A DNA stretch of 64,000 bases from Paenibacillus sp. Soil766 (GCF_001428105.1 NZ_LMSJ01000045.1:92851-156850); one strand, 5' to 3'. Shown: positions 17,249 through 26,279, counted from the first letter of the stretch. Numbers and translations are program-made. Notes: generated by a model not told the origin, from the sequence alone.

Positions 17249-17275
17249 CCAGTTGCTCCCGCAACTGGTTTTACT
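17247..17275 (+). terminator. terminator after the cupin gene
   Basis: A 10-bp perfect stem AACCAGTTGC/GCAACTGGTT with loop TCCC is followed by TTACTTT. Confidence 0.8.
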
Positions 17276-17323
17276 TTAAGTGCGACAATTGAATGCGTTT
17301 ACAATAGTAAATGGAGGCAGATT

Positions 17324-19177
17324 ATGCGAAAAAGGGGACGCAAAGCGTGGAATTGGTTTCACCGCAGCTTATTTTTACGTGATCGTCCGCTGACTGTGAA
17401 ATTGCTCGTATATTCAGCCATGCTAGTTGTGATTCCGCTGTGTGTCGTTGGATTCATCTCCTATCAGAAATCGTCCGAGGTGCTGCGCGAAGAAGCGAAT
17501 CTAAGTAATGAACAAATTATTGAGCAGGTCAAACTCCATATCGAGTACTACATACGCGATTTCGAAATTGACTCGATTCGTATGCAGAACCATCCGGCCA
17601 TGGGGCAGTTCCTGCGGATGACGAGTGAACAAGAAGTGAAGGAATCTGGCATCCGAGAACCCTTGCTGCAGTTATTTCACGACACCGCGTACTCTCGATC
17701 GGATATTTCGCGCATCCTGCTGGTTATGGAGGATAAAGCGGTTCTGGATACAAGCTTCAACAAGAACGTAACACCTGCCATTGAACTCATTCAAGAACCG
17801 TGGTTTTCAAGTGTTCCTAACAATAGTGATATTCGACTTATCATTCGTCCGCCCTCACCTCGCTATGAACTCGAGTATGTGCCTGTGCTCTCAATTGTGA
17901 AGAGGTTAGTGAGTCCGAATACTTTAGAGCCTGTTGCTACCTTGATCATGGAAGTGAATTTCAAACGCATTCAAGAAATTGCTGATCGCGTAACGATTGG
18001 ACGTACCGGATATCTCTCTATCATCGACTCCGCGGGTCACTATATATTTTCCCCAGCGAATGAGGAAATTGGTCAATTGTCTGAGTTGGAGCAATTGCCG
18101 ATTATTCTAACGCGAGATAGCGGCTCGTACCAAGCCGCAACAGGAGATAAACCGTTCTATACATGGAGCAAGTCGTCCTATCTGAATTGGCGATTAGTCA
18201 CAATGATTCCGGAATCCGAATTAACACATGGCACGCAGTATATTAGGCAAACCATATGGTGGACCGTAGTCTTTACACTTCTTATCGCCTATTTAATCGG
18301 AATTGGCTTCGCGACTAGCATTGTTAGACCAATACGTTCACTACAATTCTTTATGAAAAGAGTGAAAGCAGGGGATTTTCAATCTCGAGTAGATATTGAG
18401 TCCAAAGATGAGATCGGTCAGTTAACGAATGATTTTAATAAAATGGTCGAGAAGCTGCAAGTGCTCTTAGATGAAATTTACTATTCAGAGCTGCGCGAGA
18501 AAGATCTTCAGCTTCGTCAGAAAGAGACGGAACTGAAAGTGCTTCAATCCCAAGTGAACCCGCACTTTTTGATGAATGCGTTAGAAACGGTCAGAGGTAT
18601 GGCATTGGAAAAGGATATGACGGATATTTCTGTATTAGTTGCCTCGTTGGCGCGACTGCTTCGCTACAATTTGAATCATGCAGGTGCGACTATTTCCGTG
18701 CAACAAGAAGTTCATATCTGTGACATGTACTTGCGGATTCAGCAATATCGGTTTCAAGAGAGACTCACGTATTCGTTTCAGATTCCAGTATGGGCAGAGA
18801 CTCAATTGATAGCCAAGTTTGCTCTCCAGCCGCTTGTTGAGAATTGTGTCATTCATGGCTTGGAGACGAGTGCGATGCCCGTTCATATTGATATTTCTGC
18901 TAAACGTTATGATGAAAACTATTTTGTAATCGAAATCAAAGATACTGGAACCGGAATACCTGCTGATAAACTAAGATCTTTGCAACTTGATTTGCGCCAA
19001 AAGGATATGGTGACAGCCGTCTCCCAAATCGGCATTGTCAATGTACATCGTCGAATTTCGTACTTATTTGAGGAGGATTCTGGCCTCGAACTGGAAAGTA
19101 GTGTTGGTGCTGGAACCACAGTTAGGATTAAGCTGCCACTGAAGCTACAAGGAGAGGGAGGGGCTAGTCATGTATAA
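17324..19177 (+). CDS. YesM-type sensor histidine kinase
   Basis: 617-residue membrane kinase. A basic N-terminus and transmembrane helix (about 25-48) precede a large extracellular dCache-like sensor region with GRTGYLSIIDSAGHYIFSP. A second membrane helix (about 305-330), a HAMP domain and the kinase module follow. The phosphoacceptor is H414 (QVNPHFLMNALE); the N-box is LQPLVENCVIHG and the glycine box DTGTGIP. It overlaps the response regulator gene by eight bases, so the pair is translationally coupled. Adjacent TRAP transporter and uronate genes suggest a sugar-acid signal. Confidence 0.92.
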   Translation: MRKRGRKAWNWFHRSLFLRDRPLTVKLLVYSAMLVVIPLCVVGFISYQKSSEVLREEANLSNEQIIEQVKLHIEYYIRDFEIDSIRMQNHPAMGQFLRMTSEQEVKESGIREPLLQLFHDTAYSRSDISRILLVMEDKAVLDTSFNKNVTPAIELIQEPWFSSVPNNSDIRLIIRPPSPRYELEYVPVLSIVKRLVSPNTLEPVATLIMEVNFKRIQEIADRVTIGRTGYLSIIDSAGHYIFSPANEEIGQLSELEQLPIILTRDSGSYQAATGDKPFYTWSKSSYLNWRLVTMIPESELTHGTQYIRQTIWWTVVFTLLIAYLIGIGFATSIVRPIRSLQFFMKRVKAGDFQSRVDIESKDEIGQLTNDFNKMVEKLQVLLDEIYYSELREKDLQLRQKETELKVLQSQVNPHFLMNALETVRGMALEKDMTDISVLVASLARLLRYNLNHAGATISVQQEVHICDMYLRIQQYRFQERLTYSFQIPVWAETQLIAKFALQPLVENCVIHGLETSAMPVHIDISAKRYDENYFVIEIKDTGTGIPADKLRSLQLDLRQKDMVTAVSQIGIVNVHRRISYLFEEDSGLELESSVGAGTTVRIKLPLKLQGEGGASHV

Positions 19178-19928
19178 AATCATACTCGTGGATGATGAGA
19201 AATGGGTCCGCGTTGTGTTGCGGAAAGCTGTTGAACAGACCAAGCTGCCTGTAGCTATTATGCAGGAATGTGGAAATGGATTAGAGGCGCTAGACGCGCT
19301 TGAGCATCATCAAGCTGATCTCGTGATTTCTGATATAAAGATGCCCATTATGGATGGAATTGGATTAGCGGAGCAGTTAGCACGGAAGTCAGTGAATATC
19401 ATACTAGTCAGTGGGTATGACGATTTTCAACTAGCCCAGAAAGCGATTCGACATGGCGTGAAGGATTTTTTGTTAAAGCCCGTGGAAACGGAAGCGATGG
19501 CAGATTGTTTACGCAAATGGATTCAAGAACGCGAGACACGGGAAGAGGCATTACGTGCGGAAACAGCCTTACCCAATCTAGATGAACTATCGGTCATAGC
19601 ACGCGTGCAGCAATTCGTTATGGCAAATGTTCACAAAGAGATTTCGTTGACCGATGCAGCCACACTAGTGCATCTCAATCCAAGCTATTTAAGTCAGCTT
19701 TTTAAGCAGCAAACCGGTGGCAAGTTCGTTGATTTCGTGATTGAAATGCGAATGGAAGAGGCGAAGCGACTGCTTGTTAAAACATCCTTGCGTGTTTCTG
19801 AAATCGCAGAAAGACTGGGATATTCAGATATTTCGTACTTCAGTTCCACGTTCAAGAAGCTAACTGCGATTTCACCGTTAGAATATCGGAAATGCGGCGG
19901 AATGTCGAAAGAAAAAGGACACATGTGA
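19170..19928 (+). CDS. compact AraC-type response regulator
   Basis: 252 residues: receiver domain (about 1-120; D8-D9, phosphoacceptor D55 in ISDIKMP, lysine in LLKPVE) joined directly to an AraC double helix-turn-helix (about 140-245; LTDAATLVHLNPSYLSQLFKQ). It lacks the long central region of typical YesN proteins such as the one at 311-1633, so it is a minimal member of the family. It overlaps the kinase gene by eight bases. The likely target is the convergent TRAP operon or other genes in this locus. Confidence 0.92.
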   Translation: MYKIILVDDEKWVRVVLRKAVEQTKLPVAIMQECGNGLEALDALEHHQADLVISDIKMPIMDGIGLAEQLARKSVNIILVSGYDDFQLAQKAIRHGVKDFLLKPVETEAMADCLRKWIQERETREEALRAETALPNLDELSVIARVQQFVMANVHKEISLTDAATLVHLNPSYLSQLFKQQTGGKFVDFVIEMRMEEAKRLLVKTSLRVSEIAERLGYSDISYFSSTFKKLTAISPLEYRKCGGMSKEKGHM

Positions 19929-19960
19929 GGCGCCTTTCACCTCCATGTATCCTTTTCTTC
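19911..19960. terminator. bidirectional terminator between regulator and dctP
   Basis: An A-rich arm (AAAAAGGACACATG) pairs with CATGTATCCTTTTC, with an inner GAGG/CCTC stem. It overlaps the 3' end of the regulator gene and can terminate both convergent messages. Confidence 0.72.
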
Positions 19961-19968
19961 ATTTAGGC

Positions 19969-21024
19969 TTACTTTTTCGCTTTCTCAATCGCTTCTAGTG
20001 TTTCTTTGTATTCACTGCGATATTTCTCAATAACAGGCTTAACCGCATCCTGCCAAGGTTTGAGGTCTGACACATCCGTAATTGTAACGCCAGCTGCCTT
20101 TACTTTAGCTTCTGAATCCTTTTCGAATTTATCCCATTCGGCTTTTTGTGTTTTGACGGATTCCTGAGCTGCTTTCTTAATCAAATCCTTGTCTTCATTA
20201 GAAAGCTTATCCCAAGCTACTTTGGATATCAGCAAAACTTCAGGTACACGTTGATGTTGGTCTAGAATGAGATTTTTGGCTTGTTGGAAATGGTTCGAAG
20301 AGAAATAGCTTGGATAATTGTTTTCTGCGGCATCAATGATACCGGTCTGTAAAGCATTGAACACATCACCGTAGGGCATTGGAGTTGCATTTGCACCAAG
20401 CGCAGCCATGAGATCGATATTTACTTTATTTTGAATGACACGTATTTTGAGTCCTTTTAGGTCGGCTAATGTTTTAACCGGTTTCTTGGAGTAGAAATGT
20501 CGAGCACCAGAGCTATAGTAGGCAAGCCCCTTCATGCGGGAGGTCTCCAGACTATCCAGGAGCTTCGTCCCTTGCTCACTCTCTAGAAACTTCCATTGAT
20601 GAGCATCATTGTCGAAAATATAGGGCAAGCTGAACACTTCATATTGCTTGTTGAATCCACCTAGTGCACCTGTGCTGACACGGGTAAATTCGATGGCGCC
20701 GAGCTGGACTTGCTCGATAACTGCCTTCTCTTCACCTAATTGGGAGGCGGGGAATACATCGATTTTGATACGACCATCTGACGCTTGATTAACCAACTCT
20801 GCGAATTTCTTATCGCCAATTGTTGTCGGGTAATCAGCAGGGTGTGTTTCAGCTAAACGGAAATTCAATTTAGGTCCATCGCTTTTTTTCGTTGCTGAAG
20901 CGGGAGCAGCTGTTCCAGGTGCTGAAGTTGAGCTGCTAGTAGGCGTGCTGCCACAAGCTGAAAGTAACAAACTTGTACCAATGACTGTACTGAGGATGGC
21001 AAGATTTTTTCTTTTTATAGGCAT
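19969..21024 (-). CDS. dctP: TRAP transporter substrate-binding lipoprotein (DctP family)
   Basis: Extracellular DctP-type binding protein of about 351 residues, anchored as a lipoprotein (LLLSAC, C24) as expected in a Gram-positive. Conserved DctP segments include FRLAETHPADYPTT, FPASQLGEEKAVIEQVQLGAIEF, GLKIRVIQN and GIIDAAENNYPSY; the Arg in KIRV contacts the substrate carboxylate in the family. The start at 21024 is preferred to 21036 because the ATG at 21036 overlaps the AAAGG site. It is the last gene of dctQ-dctM-dctP. A sugar acid is the probable ligand by context. Confidence 0.93.
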   Translation of the reverse strand: MPIKRKNLAILSTVIGTSLLLSACGSTPTSSSTSAPGTAAPASATKKSDGPKLNFRLAETHPADYPTTIGDKKFAELVNQASDGRIKIDVFPASQLGEEKAVIEQVQLGAIEFTRVSTGALGGFNKQYEVFSLPYIFDNDAHQWKFLESEQGTKLLDSLETSRMKGLAYYSSGARHFYSKKPVKTLADLKGLKIRVIQNKVNIDLMAALGANATPMPYGDVFNALQTGIIDAAENNYPSYFSSNHFQQAKNLILDQHQRVPEVLLISKVAWDKLSNEDKDLIKKAAQESVKTQKAEWDKFEKDSEAKVKAAGVTITDVSDLKPWQDAVKPVIEKYRSEYKETLEAIEKAKK

Positions 21025-21069
21025 GTCGATAATCATCCTTTGTCGGAAAGTTTGGTAGATCTATTCAAG

Positions 21070-22362
21070 CTATTTCATAAGATTAGGCAGCCACATAACA
21101 AGGCCGGGAATATAAGTCAGGATCATCAGGACGATACACATGACATAGAAGAATGGCATCATGGCCTTCGTGCCCTCAGAAATCGAAATGTTGCCTATCG
21201 CGGATCCAACAAACAAGACGGTCCCGACTGGCGGGGTCAGTAGTCCGATGCCTAAGTTTAACATCATAATGATACCGAAGTGAACAGGATCCATACCAAG
21301 GGCCGTTACGACGGGCAGTAATATCGGTGTCATAATTAAGATTAGCGGTGCCATATCCATCGGAGCGCCTAATACTAACAAAAGTATATTGATAATTAAC
21401 AAAATAATAATGGGATTATCCGTAATGCCAAGCAGCAAATCGGTTAGCATGCCAGGAACTTTGAGGAAAGCAAGTACCCAACTGAAGGTAGCTGAAGCTG
21501 CAATTAGAAAGAGTACCATGGAAACCGTTCGAAAGGTACGTTTCAATATGATCCACATACGACTGATTGGAATATCCCGATAGACGAGAAACGTAAGGAT
21601 GAAAGCATATAAACAAGCGAGCGCGCCGCTTTCTGTTGCTGTAAACCATCCAGTGAATATGCCGCCAAGAATAATGACCGCAGTCAGAAGGGACAGAAGT
21701 CCGTCGCGGACGATTTTTGGAATATCACGTAATGGCACGGATTCACTCTTGGTATAACCGCGTTTAATCGCAATGACATAACTTGTAACCATAAGGGATA
21801 CACAGAGGATCAGACCAGGGACGATGCCTGCGAGGAATAAAGAGGCAATGGAGATGCCGCCGCCTGCTGCCAGGGAATAAAGGACAAGGTTGTGACTCGG
21901 TGGAACAACAACGCCTTGAATGGCCGCAGAAACCGTGACGCCAACGGCATAGTCCGTGTCATATCCTTTCTTTTTCATCATGGGAATCATGACTGAGCCT
22001 ATAGAAGAGACATCAGCTATCGCGGAGCCTGATATGTTACCGAAAAACATACAAGCCACACAGTTCACCATGGCTAGACCACCGCGAATCCCCCCAACAA
22101 GAACCTGAGCGAGATTGATGAGTCGAAGAGCCATTTGTCCTTCACTCATAATCTGGCCAGCAAGAATGAAGAAGGGGATCGTCAACAAGGAGTACGAGTT
22201 CATCCCTTGAATCATGGTTTGGCCTACAGTTGCAAGTGGAACCTTCAAGTAAACCAGGGTAAGCAGTGATGAGCCTGCCAACGCTAAGGAGATCGGAAAT
22301 CGCAGGACGATCAGACCAACGAAGGTGACACATAAGATGAGAATGGCAATGGTCGAGTCCAT
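21070..22362 (-). CDS. dctM: TRAP transporter large permease (DctM family)
   Basis: 430-residue integral membrane protein with about 12 hydrophobic segments, the sodium-coupled translocation subunit of the TRAP system. Family segments are RFPISLALAGSSLL, FFILAGQIMSEG, FGNISGSAIADVSSIGS and VVPPSHNLVLY. Its start codon overlaps the dctQ stop (TAATG), so it is coupled to the small permease. Together with DctP and DctQ it forms a complete secondary importer. Confidence 0.95.
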   Translation of the reverse strand: MDSTIAILILCVTFVGLIVLRFPISLALAGSSLLTLVYLKVPLATVGQTMIQGMNSYSLLTIPFFILAGQIMSEGQMALRLINLAQVLVGGIRGGLAMVNCVACMFFGNISGSAIADVSSIGSVMIPMMKKKGYDTDYAVGVTVSAAIQGVVVPPSHNLVLYSLAAGGGISIASLFLAGIVPGLILCVSLMVTSYVIAIKRGYTKSESVPLRDIPKIVRDGLLSLLTAVIILGGIFTGWFTATESGALACLYAFILTFLVYRDIPISRMWIILKRTFRTVSMVLFLIAASATFSWVLAFLKVPGMLTDLLLGITDNPIIILLIINILLLVLGAPMDMAPLILIMTPILLPVVTALGMDPVHFGIIMMLNLGIGLLTPPVGTVLFVGSAIGNISISEGTKAMMPFFYVMCIVLMILTYIPGLVMWLPNLMK

Positions 22363-22865
22363 TAATGGGTGCCTCCTTCCTTCAAATTGACATGCCGTTT
22401 CGTTTCAAAGCCAAACAGCTGCAGAAGTGCATAAGCACAAGTCATGACACCAGTAATGGGCATAATGACATACAACGTACTGTTGGGTAGACCTGTTGCT
22501 GGCAGTTCGGATTCGTGCATCATGACAGTGAAATCCCATCCATATAGCAAGAGATAGATACCAAATGCGAGAATAGTGAACTCAATGAGCTTATCGAGCG
22601 CTTTATTGAATGAAGCTGGAAGCTTGTGTGTGAAGGAATCAATGCCTAGATGAAGCTTCTCTCGAAAACCAATCGCGATTCCCATGAATGAGAACCAGAC
22701 AAGCAGTAACATCGTGACTTCTTCGGACCAGAAAAAAACGAAATTGAATAGCTTACGCGTCATGACCTGAGTTGTGACAATAATGATCATACTTAGTAAA
22801 CCGATTAGAGAAACCGACTCGATAAAAGTATCGATACCAAGTGCTAGCTTTCGGAACAATCGCAT
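22362..22865 (-). CDS. dctQ: TRAP transporter small permease (DctQ family)
   Basis: 167-residue membrane protein with four hydrophobic segments; family features are TTQVMTRKLFNFVFFWSEEV and GIAIGFREKLHLGID. ATG 22865 follows AAAGGAGG by ten bases; the longer frame to 23069 runs through the promoter region and is rejected. First gene of the TRAP operon. A possible cre site lies about 30 bp upstream. Confidence 0.92.
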   Translation of the reverse strand: MRLFRKLALGIDTFIESVSLIGLLSMIIIVTTQVMTRKLFNFVFFWSEEVTMLLLVWFSFMGIAIGFREKLHLGIDSFTHKLPASFNKALDKLIEFTILAFGIYLLLYGWDFTVMMHESELPATGLPNSTLYVIMPITGVMTCAYALLQLFGFETKRHVNLKEGGTH

Positions 22866-22892
22866 CGTGAAACGGACCTCCTTTCTCTTTTT

Positions 22893-22906
22893 TGTAAGTG
22901 CTTCCA
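22893..22906. promoter_or_regulatory. weak cre-like site upstream of dctQ
   Basis: TGTAAGTGCTTCCA matches the cre consensus TGWAANCGNTNWCA at all but two defined positions and lies downstream of a TATACT -10 candidate on the minus strand. Catabolite repression is a possibility only. Confidence 0.3.
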
Positions 22907-23008
22907 TTTGCGATGTCTTTAGTATAGCGGTCGAATTCTCGAGGAGGTACGCCAGAGTTTTTAGTTTTTTTTGTAATTTTTTTAGAATGTAGAATGTGAA
23001 GATCAGTA

Positions 23009-23053
23009 TTGACTGACCCTTGTCGGCAAAGTAAAGTTGAATTAAAGTTGAAT
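23009..23053 (+). promoter_or_regulatory. rhaM promoter with overlapping tandem 11-bp repeat
   Basis: TTGACT (23009-23014), a 17-bp spacer and TAAAGT (23032-23037) form a sigma-A-type promoter. The -10 lies in the first of two adjacent copies of TAAAGTTGAAT (23032-23042 and 23043-23053), a spacing of one helical turn. This suggests a regulator site between dctQ and the mutarotase gene. Confidence 0.5.
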
Positions 23054-23095
23054 TTATGAAATCTATCATATGTAAAAAAGGAAGGGTTGAGCCTT

Positions 23096-23422
23096 ATGCA
23101 AAATAGCGGTAAATTTGCTTGGACATGGACAATTCGCGAAGAAGTTCTTGAGGAATATGTGAAGATGCACTTGGCTCCTTGGCCGGAGATTATGGAAGAA
23201 CATAGTAAAGCTGGCATCCGAGATTACTCCATTTTTCAAAATGGTGCGCAATTTTTCTATGTATTCTTATGCGATGATTTAGATGCTGCGTTCTCCTATC
23301 TGGCAGAAAGTGACGCATGTAATCGGTGGAATGCCATTACTTCCAAAATGGTTGTAGGCTCCTTCGATTTCCGTGAAGCTGTTCCAATTACGCCGATGCG
23401 TGAGGTTTTCTATCTGAAATAG
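23096..23422 (+). CDS. rhaM: L-rhamnose mutarotase family protein
   Basis: 108-residue protein of the RhaM/DUF718 family, a dimeric ferredoxin-like fold that interconverts alpha and beta anomers of L-rhamnose. The family pattern is visible: YVKMHLAPWPEIMEEHSKAGIRDYSIF near the N-terminus (the His, Trp and Tyr active-site residues) and MREVFYL at the end; shown here only in part. ATG 23096 follows GGAAGGG; a TTG at 23087 is less likely. It is divergent from the TRAP operon and supports rhamnogalacturonan-type sugars as the theme of this region. No rhamnose kinase or aldolase is present. Confidence 0.85.
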   Translation: MQNSGKFAWTWTIREEVLEEYVKMHLAPWPEIMEEHSKAGIRDYSIFQNGAQFFYVFLCDDLDAAFSYLAESDACNRWNAITSKMVVGSFDFREAVPITPMREVFYLK

Positions 23423-23432
23423 GTGATATAGG

Positions 23433-23471
23433 AACAAGGATGACTAGAGATGACTCTAGCATCCTTGTTTT
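23433..23471 (+). terminator. terminator of rhaM
   Basis: Outer stem AACAAGGAT/ATCCTTGTT and inner stem CTAGAG/CTCTAG, followed by TTTTA. Confidence 0.82.
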
Positions 23472-23472
23472 A

Positions 23473-23585
23473 CCACATAAGAATTTATAAGATTCCGGTA
23501 CTCGGAAGAACAATTCTTATTGGCGATAAAAACTACATTTAAAACGCGGTCGCACTTCTTCGAAGTACTTCGATAGGAGTTTTTA
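23473..23585. repeat. dispersed structured intergenic repeat, copy A
   Basis: About 113 bp that recurs in inverted orientation at 35508-35621. It contains a 9-bp stem ATAAGAATT/AATTCTTAT (23477-23485 with 23512-23520), an inner stem TTCCG/CGGAA, and a conserved tail with GGCGATAAAAAC and CTTCGATAG. No frame is conserved. Confidence 0.8.
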
Positions 23586-23713
23586 CTCATTTTCCGACGA
23601 TTTACCAGAGCTGGAATACAGTGGATTTAGGGGAATTGAAACCTACTTGAAGTACTACTAGGATTGGGATAGTATGAATAACAGAGCATTTTTTGTTGAA
23701 AGGGACGTGGAAA

Positions 23714-24640
23714 ATGAATAACCTCAACTTAACATTATTATTAAAGGCATCACGATTTCGGGTTATTCCAGTCATGGTTATTCCTATCGTATTAGGCGGA
23801 CTAGGAGCAATTGTATGGAACGATACATTTCATCCGATCTTATTTGTGCTAACCTTCATTGGATCGATTGCTGCGCACTTATTCTCGAATATGATTAATG
23901 ACTTATGGGATTTTCGCAATGGCATTGATACGGCAGCCAAGGAAACAGCCTCAACGATTTCGACCAATTCAGGTTTTCTAGCAAATGGTACCATTGCAGA
24001 GCGAACGTTTAGTTTATTGACATGGTCATTGTTTGCTATAGCGCTGATTTGTGGGCTTATCTTAAGCTTAAGCAGCGGTTGGCTCGTACTTGTTTTCGGA
24101 GGTTTAGGTGCTTTGATTGCCTACTTTTATGTGGCACCGCCTATTAAATTTGGCTATCGCGGCAAAGGATATAGCGAGATTGCTATTTTGCTTTCATTTG
24201 GGGTTCTGCCTACACTAGGCAGTTATTATGTGCAGACCATGCAGATAGATGTTCGATCCATTTTACTATCTTTGCCCATTGGATTATTGACCACATTGAT
24301 TCTATTTAATCATCATTTCCTTCATTGGCAGGCGGATCGAAGCGCTGGTAAGCGAACGCTAGTTGTTGTTTGGGGCGAGAAGCGTGCACTGGTTTTCTCT
24401 AAATTCCTATTCGTTCTCTCATACTTGGCATTGATTTTGTGTGTGATACTTGATGTTTTCCCTTACTATGCCCTGCTTGCATTAGTGACAGCCGTTCCAT
24501 TTTATCGCGTATATAGGAATTTGAAGTCAGAAAATCCTTCTCCTGCCTATTTGCCGTTAATGGGTGCTTCTCTAAAAGCATCAACCAGAGGCGGCTTGAT
24601 CATGATGTTGGCTTTAGTTGTCCAAGCTATTTTTCAATAA
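23714..24640 (+). CDS. UbiA-family prenyltransferase (MenA-like)
   Basis: 308-residue membrane protein with eight to nine hydrophobic segments. The first Asp-rich motif is NDLWDFRNGID and the second is HWQADRSAGKRT, the sites that bind magnesium and the prenyl diphosphate in this family. ATG 23714 follows GAAAGGGA. The style is nearest to 1,4-dihydroxy-2-naphthoate prenyltransferases, but the protein lies outside any menaquinone cluster, so the aromatic acceptor is uncertain. A weak promoter (TTGAAA-17-TAGGAT, from 23636) precedes it. Confidence 0.85.
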   Translation: MNNLNLTLLLKASRFRVIPVMVIPIVLGGLGAIVWNDTFHPILFVLTFIGSIAAHLFSNMINDLWDFRNGIDTAAKETASTISTNSGFLANGTIAERTFSLLTWSLFAIALICGLILSLSSGWLVLVFGGLGALIAYFYVAPPIKFGYRGKGYSEIAILLSFGVLPTLGSYYVQTMQIDVRSILLSLPIGLLTTLILFNHHFLHWQADRSAGKRTLVVVWGEKRALVFSKFLFVLSYLALILCVILDVFPYYALLALVTAVPFYRVYRNLKSENPSPAYLPLMGASLKASTRGGLIMMLALVVQAIFQ

Positions 24641-24671
24641 CTAATATCACAACAAAGTGAGGTCATAAGCG

Positions 24672-25400
24672 ATGAGCAAGCAATTTACAATTGGTGATTT
24701 CCACACGATCTTATCTGAGGGCGAAGTTTGGAAAATAGGTGGGTTCCCGATGCCAGATGGGTCTTTCTGGGAATTCAGAGAGCCTAATGCCACGATCATT
24801 GTTCGAAATGGCATTCTGTATGCACGAGCACTGCTAAGCCGTAAGAATGACTATGTACAATTTCTAGATAACGCCAAGCACATGTATTATTCAGCACATG
24901 ATGTTGAGGTGCCCGAAGAAGGAGAAATTTCCTTCGAACTTCAAATCCGCGCCCGCACCCAGAACACAGAGCCGAACGATTTATATGACGGCTTCGTCTC
25001 CTTAAATTTGCTTGATTTTACAACAGGGGCTGCGCTGGATTTCTTTGCTGGCAACGATAAATATGCGAGTGTATATGCCGTACTTCCATTCCCGGGTGTA
25101 CAAGTTCCTGAGACAGACAAAACGCGCTTCTTCTGTATCTTCAAAGAGGAAACGAATTTCCAACCGCGTGAATTCAATACGTACAAAATTACGTATCACC
25201 GCGGTAATGACGAAGTCATTTTCTATGTGAATGGTGAGGAAGTTCGACGTGAGAAGAAGGTACCAATCAAATTCAATCGCTTTACAGTTGCTCTAGGTAT
25301 GATGACTGAAAAGGATTTGACACCACAAGGCAGTGTCTCCTTGCATGGGCAGACAATTATCGGCGAGTGGTCGCCAGTGACGGTTACAATAACGGAATAA
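24672..25400 (+). CDS. uncharacterised 242-residue protein, possibly concanavalin-like fold
   Basis: Soluble protein without signal peptide. It is rich in beta-strand patterns with aromatic residues (FPMPDGSFWEF, ITYHRGNDEVIFYVNGEEVRR, SLHGQTIIGEW). The segment pairing a strand with VNGEEV resembles LamG/concanavalin-like sheets, which is only an inference from pattern. ATG 24672 follows GTGAGG. It may be co-transcribed with the prenyltransferase 31 bp upstream. A terminator follows. I do not recognise a characterised family. Confidence 0.75.
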   Translation: MSKQFTIGDFHTILSEGEVWKIGGFPMPDGSFWEFREPNATIIVRNGILYARALLSRKNDYVQFLDNAKHMYYSAHDVEVPEEGEISFELQIRARTQNTEPNDLYDGFVSLNLLDFTTGAALDFFAGNDKYASVYAVLPFPGVQVPETDKTRFFCIFKEETNFQPREFNTYKITYHRGNDEVIFYVNGEEVRREKKVPIKFNRFTVALGMMTEKDLTPQGSVSLHGQTIIGEWSPVTVTITE

Positions 25401-25413
25401 GAAGGTGTACATG

Positions 25414-25453
25414 AAAGAGCTCGAACTTCATTTCTGAAGTCGGGTTCTTTTTT
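25414..25453 (+). terminator. terminator after the 242-residue protein
   Basis: A long stem with one bulge (AAAGAGCTCGAACTTCA against TGAAGTCGGGTTCTTT) around a TTTC loop, ending in a T run. Confidence 0.78.
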
Positions 25454-25520
25454 GCACGCTCCTGCCTATGGGTGAATACACTGGAGTACTCAGCGATTAG
25501 GCTTCTTAGGAGGTACAGGT

Positions 25521-26279
25521 ATGCGGAAATTCACAGTCAAACAGGACCCTCGCGATTTTCGTGATTTCACATACAGAAGTGTCAATTATATTCGGGAATC
25601 TCAATTGCCGGGACAAATCGATTTACGGGCCAAACTTTCTCCAGTTGTCAACCAAGGTTCTTTAGGTTCATGCACATCGAGTGCAATTGTAAGTGGACTG
25701 CGAGAATATTGGCTGCGTTCCGAAGATGAAAACCCAACTCGTTTATCACGTCTTTTCCACTATTGGCATGAGCGTGAGCTTGAGAATACGATTAATCAGG
25801 ATGCGGGAGCTACAATCCGTGACGGGCTCAAAGTCCTTCAGAAGACTGGCGTTTGCCCAGAGGAAGTATGGCCTTATGACATCGCTAAATTTCGCAACAC
25901 GCCGAATTATGAAGCGGAGACGCTTGCTAGATATTATCGTATTGAGGGCTATCATCGTATTCATGATTTAGCAGGGGTAAAGGCTGCGCTCGCGGATGGA
26001 TCGCCTGTTGTATTTGGTATTTGGCTGTATGCCTCATTTGAGAATAAAACAGCTTCTAAGACTGGGGTAATCCCCTATCCTAATCGGAAAAAGGAAAGAC
26101 TTCTGGGCGGTCATGCGCTGCTCGCGGTTGGCTATAAGGATGGTAAGGAAAAAGGGAAAGGTGTCATTATTGCTCGAAACTCATGGGGAACGAAATGGGG
26201 AGATGCAGGGTATTGCTATATTCCTTATTCTTTTTTCAGAAATAAATCACTGACCTTTGATTACTGGACTGGTAAATAA
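25521..26279 (+). CDS. papain-like (C1) cysteine protease
   Basis: 252-residue protein with a full papain catalytic set: oxyanion Gln in NQGSLGSC (Q45), nucleophile C51, H198 in GGHALLAVGY and N220 in ARNSWG. There is no signal peptide and almost no propeptide (about 30 residues), so it is likely cytoplasmic or in the spore or mother cell. ATG 25521 follows TTAGGAGG. It is followed by two mini-genes and the DUF1657/spoVA cluster, so a role in spores is possible but unproven. Confidence 0.9.
   Translation: MRKFTVKQDPRDFRDFTYRSVNYIRESQLPGQIDLRAKLSPVVNQGSLGSCTSSAIVSGLREYWLRSEDENPTRLSRLFHYWHERELENTINQDAGATIRDGLKVLQKTGVCPEEVWPYDIAKFRNTPNYEAETLARYYRIEGYHRIHDLAGVKAALADGSPVVFGIWLYASFENKTASKTGVIPYPNRKKERLLGGHALLAVGYKDGKEKGKGVIIARNSWGTKWGDAGYCYIPYSFFRNKSLTFDYWTGK

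Noticed and set aside
22866-23069. N-terminal extension of DctQ
   Set aside because: It covers the promoter region, and AAAGGAGG sets the start at 22865.
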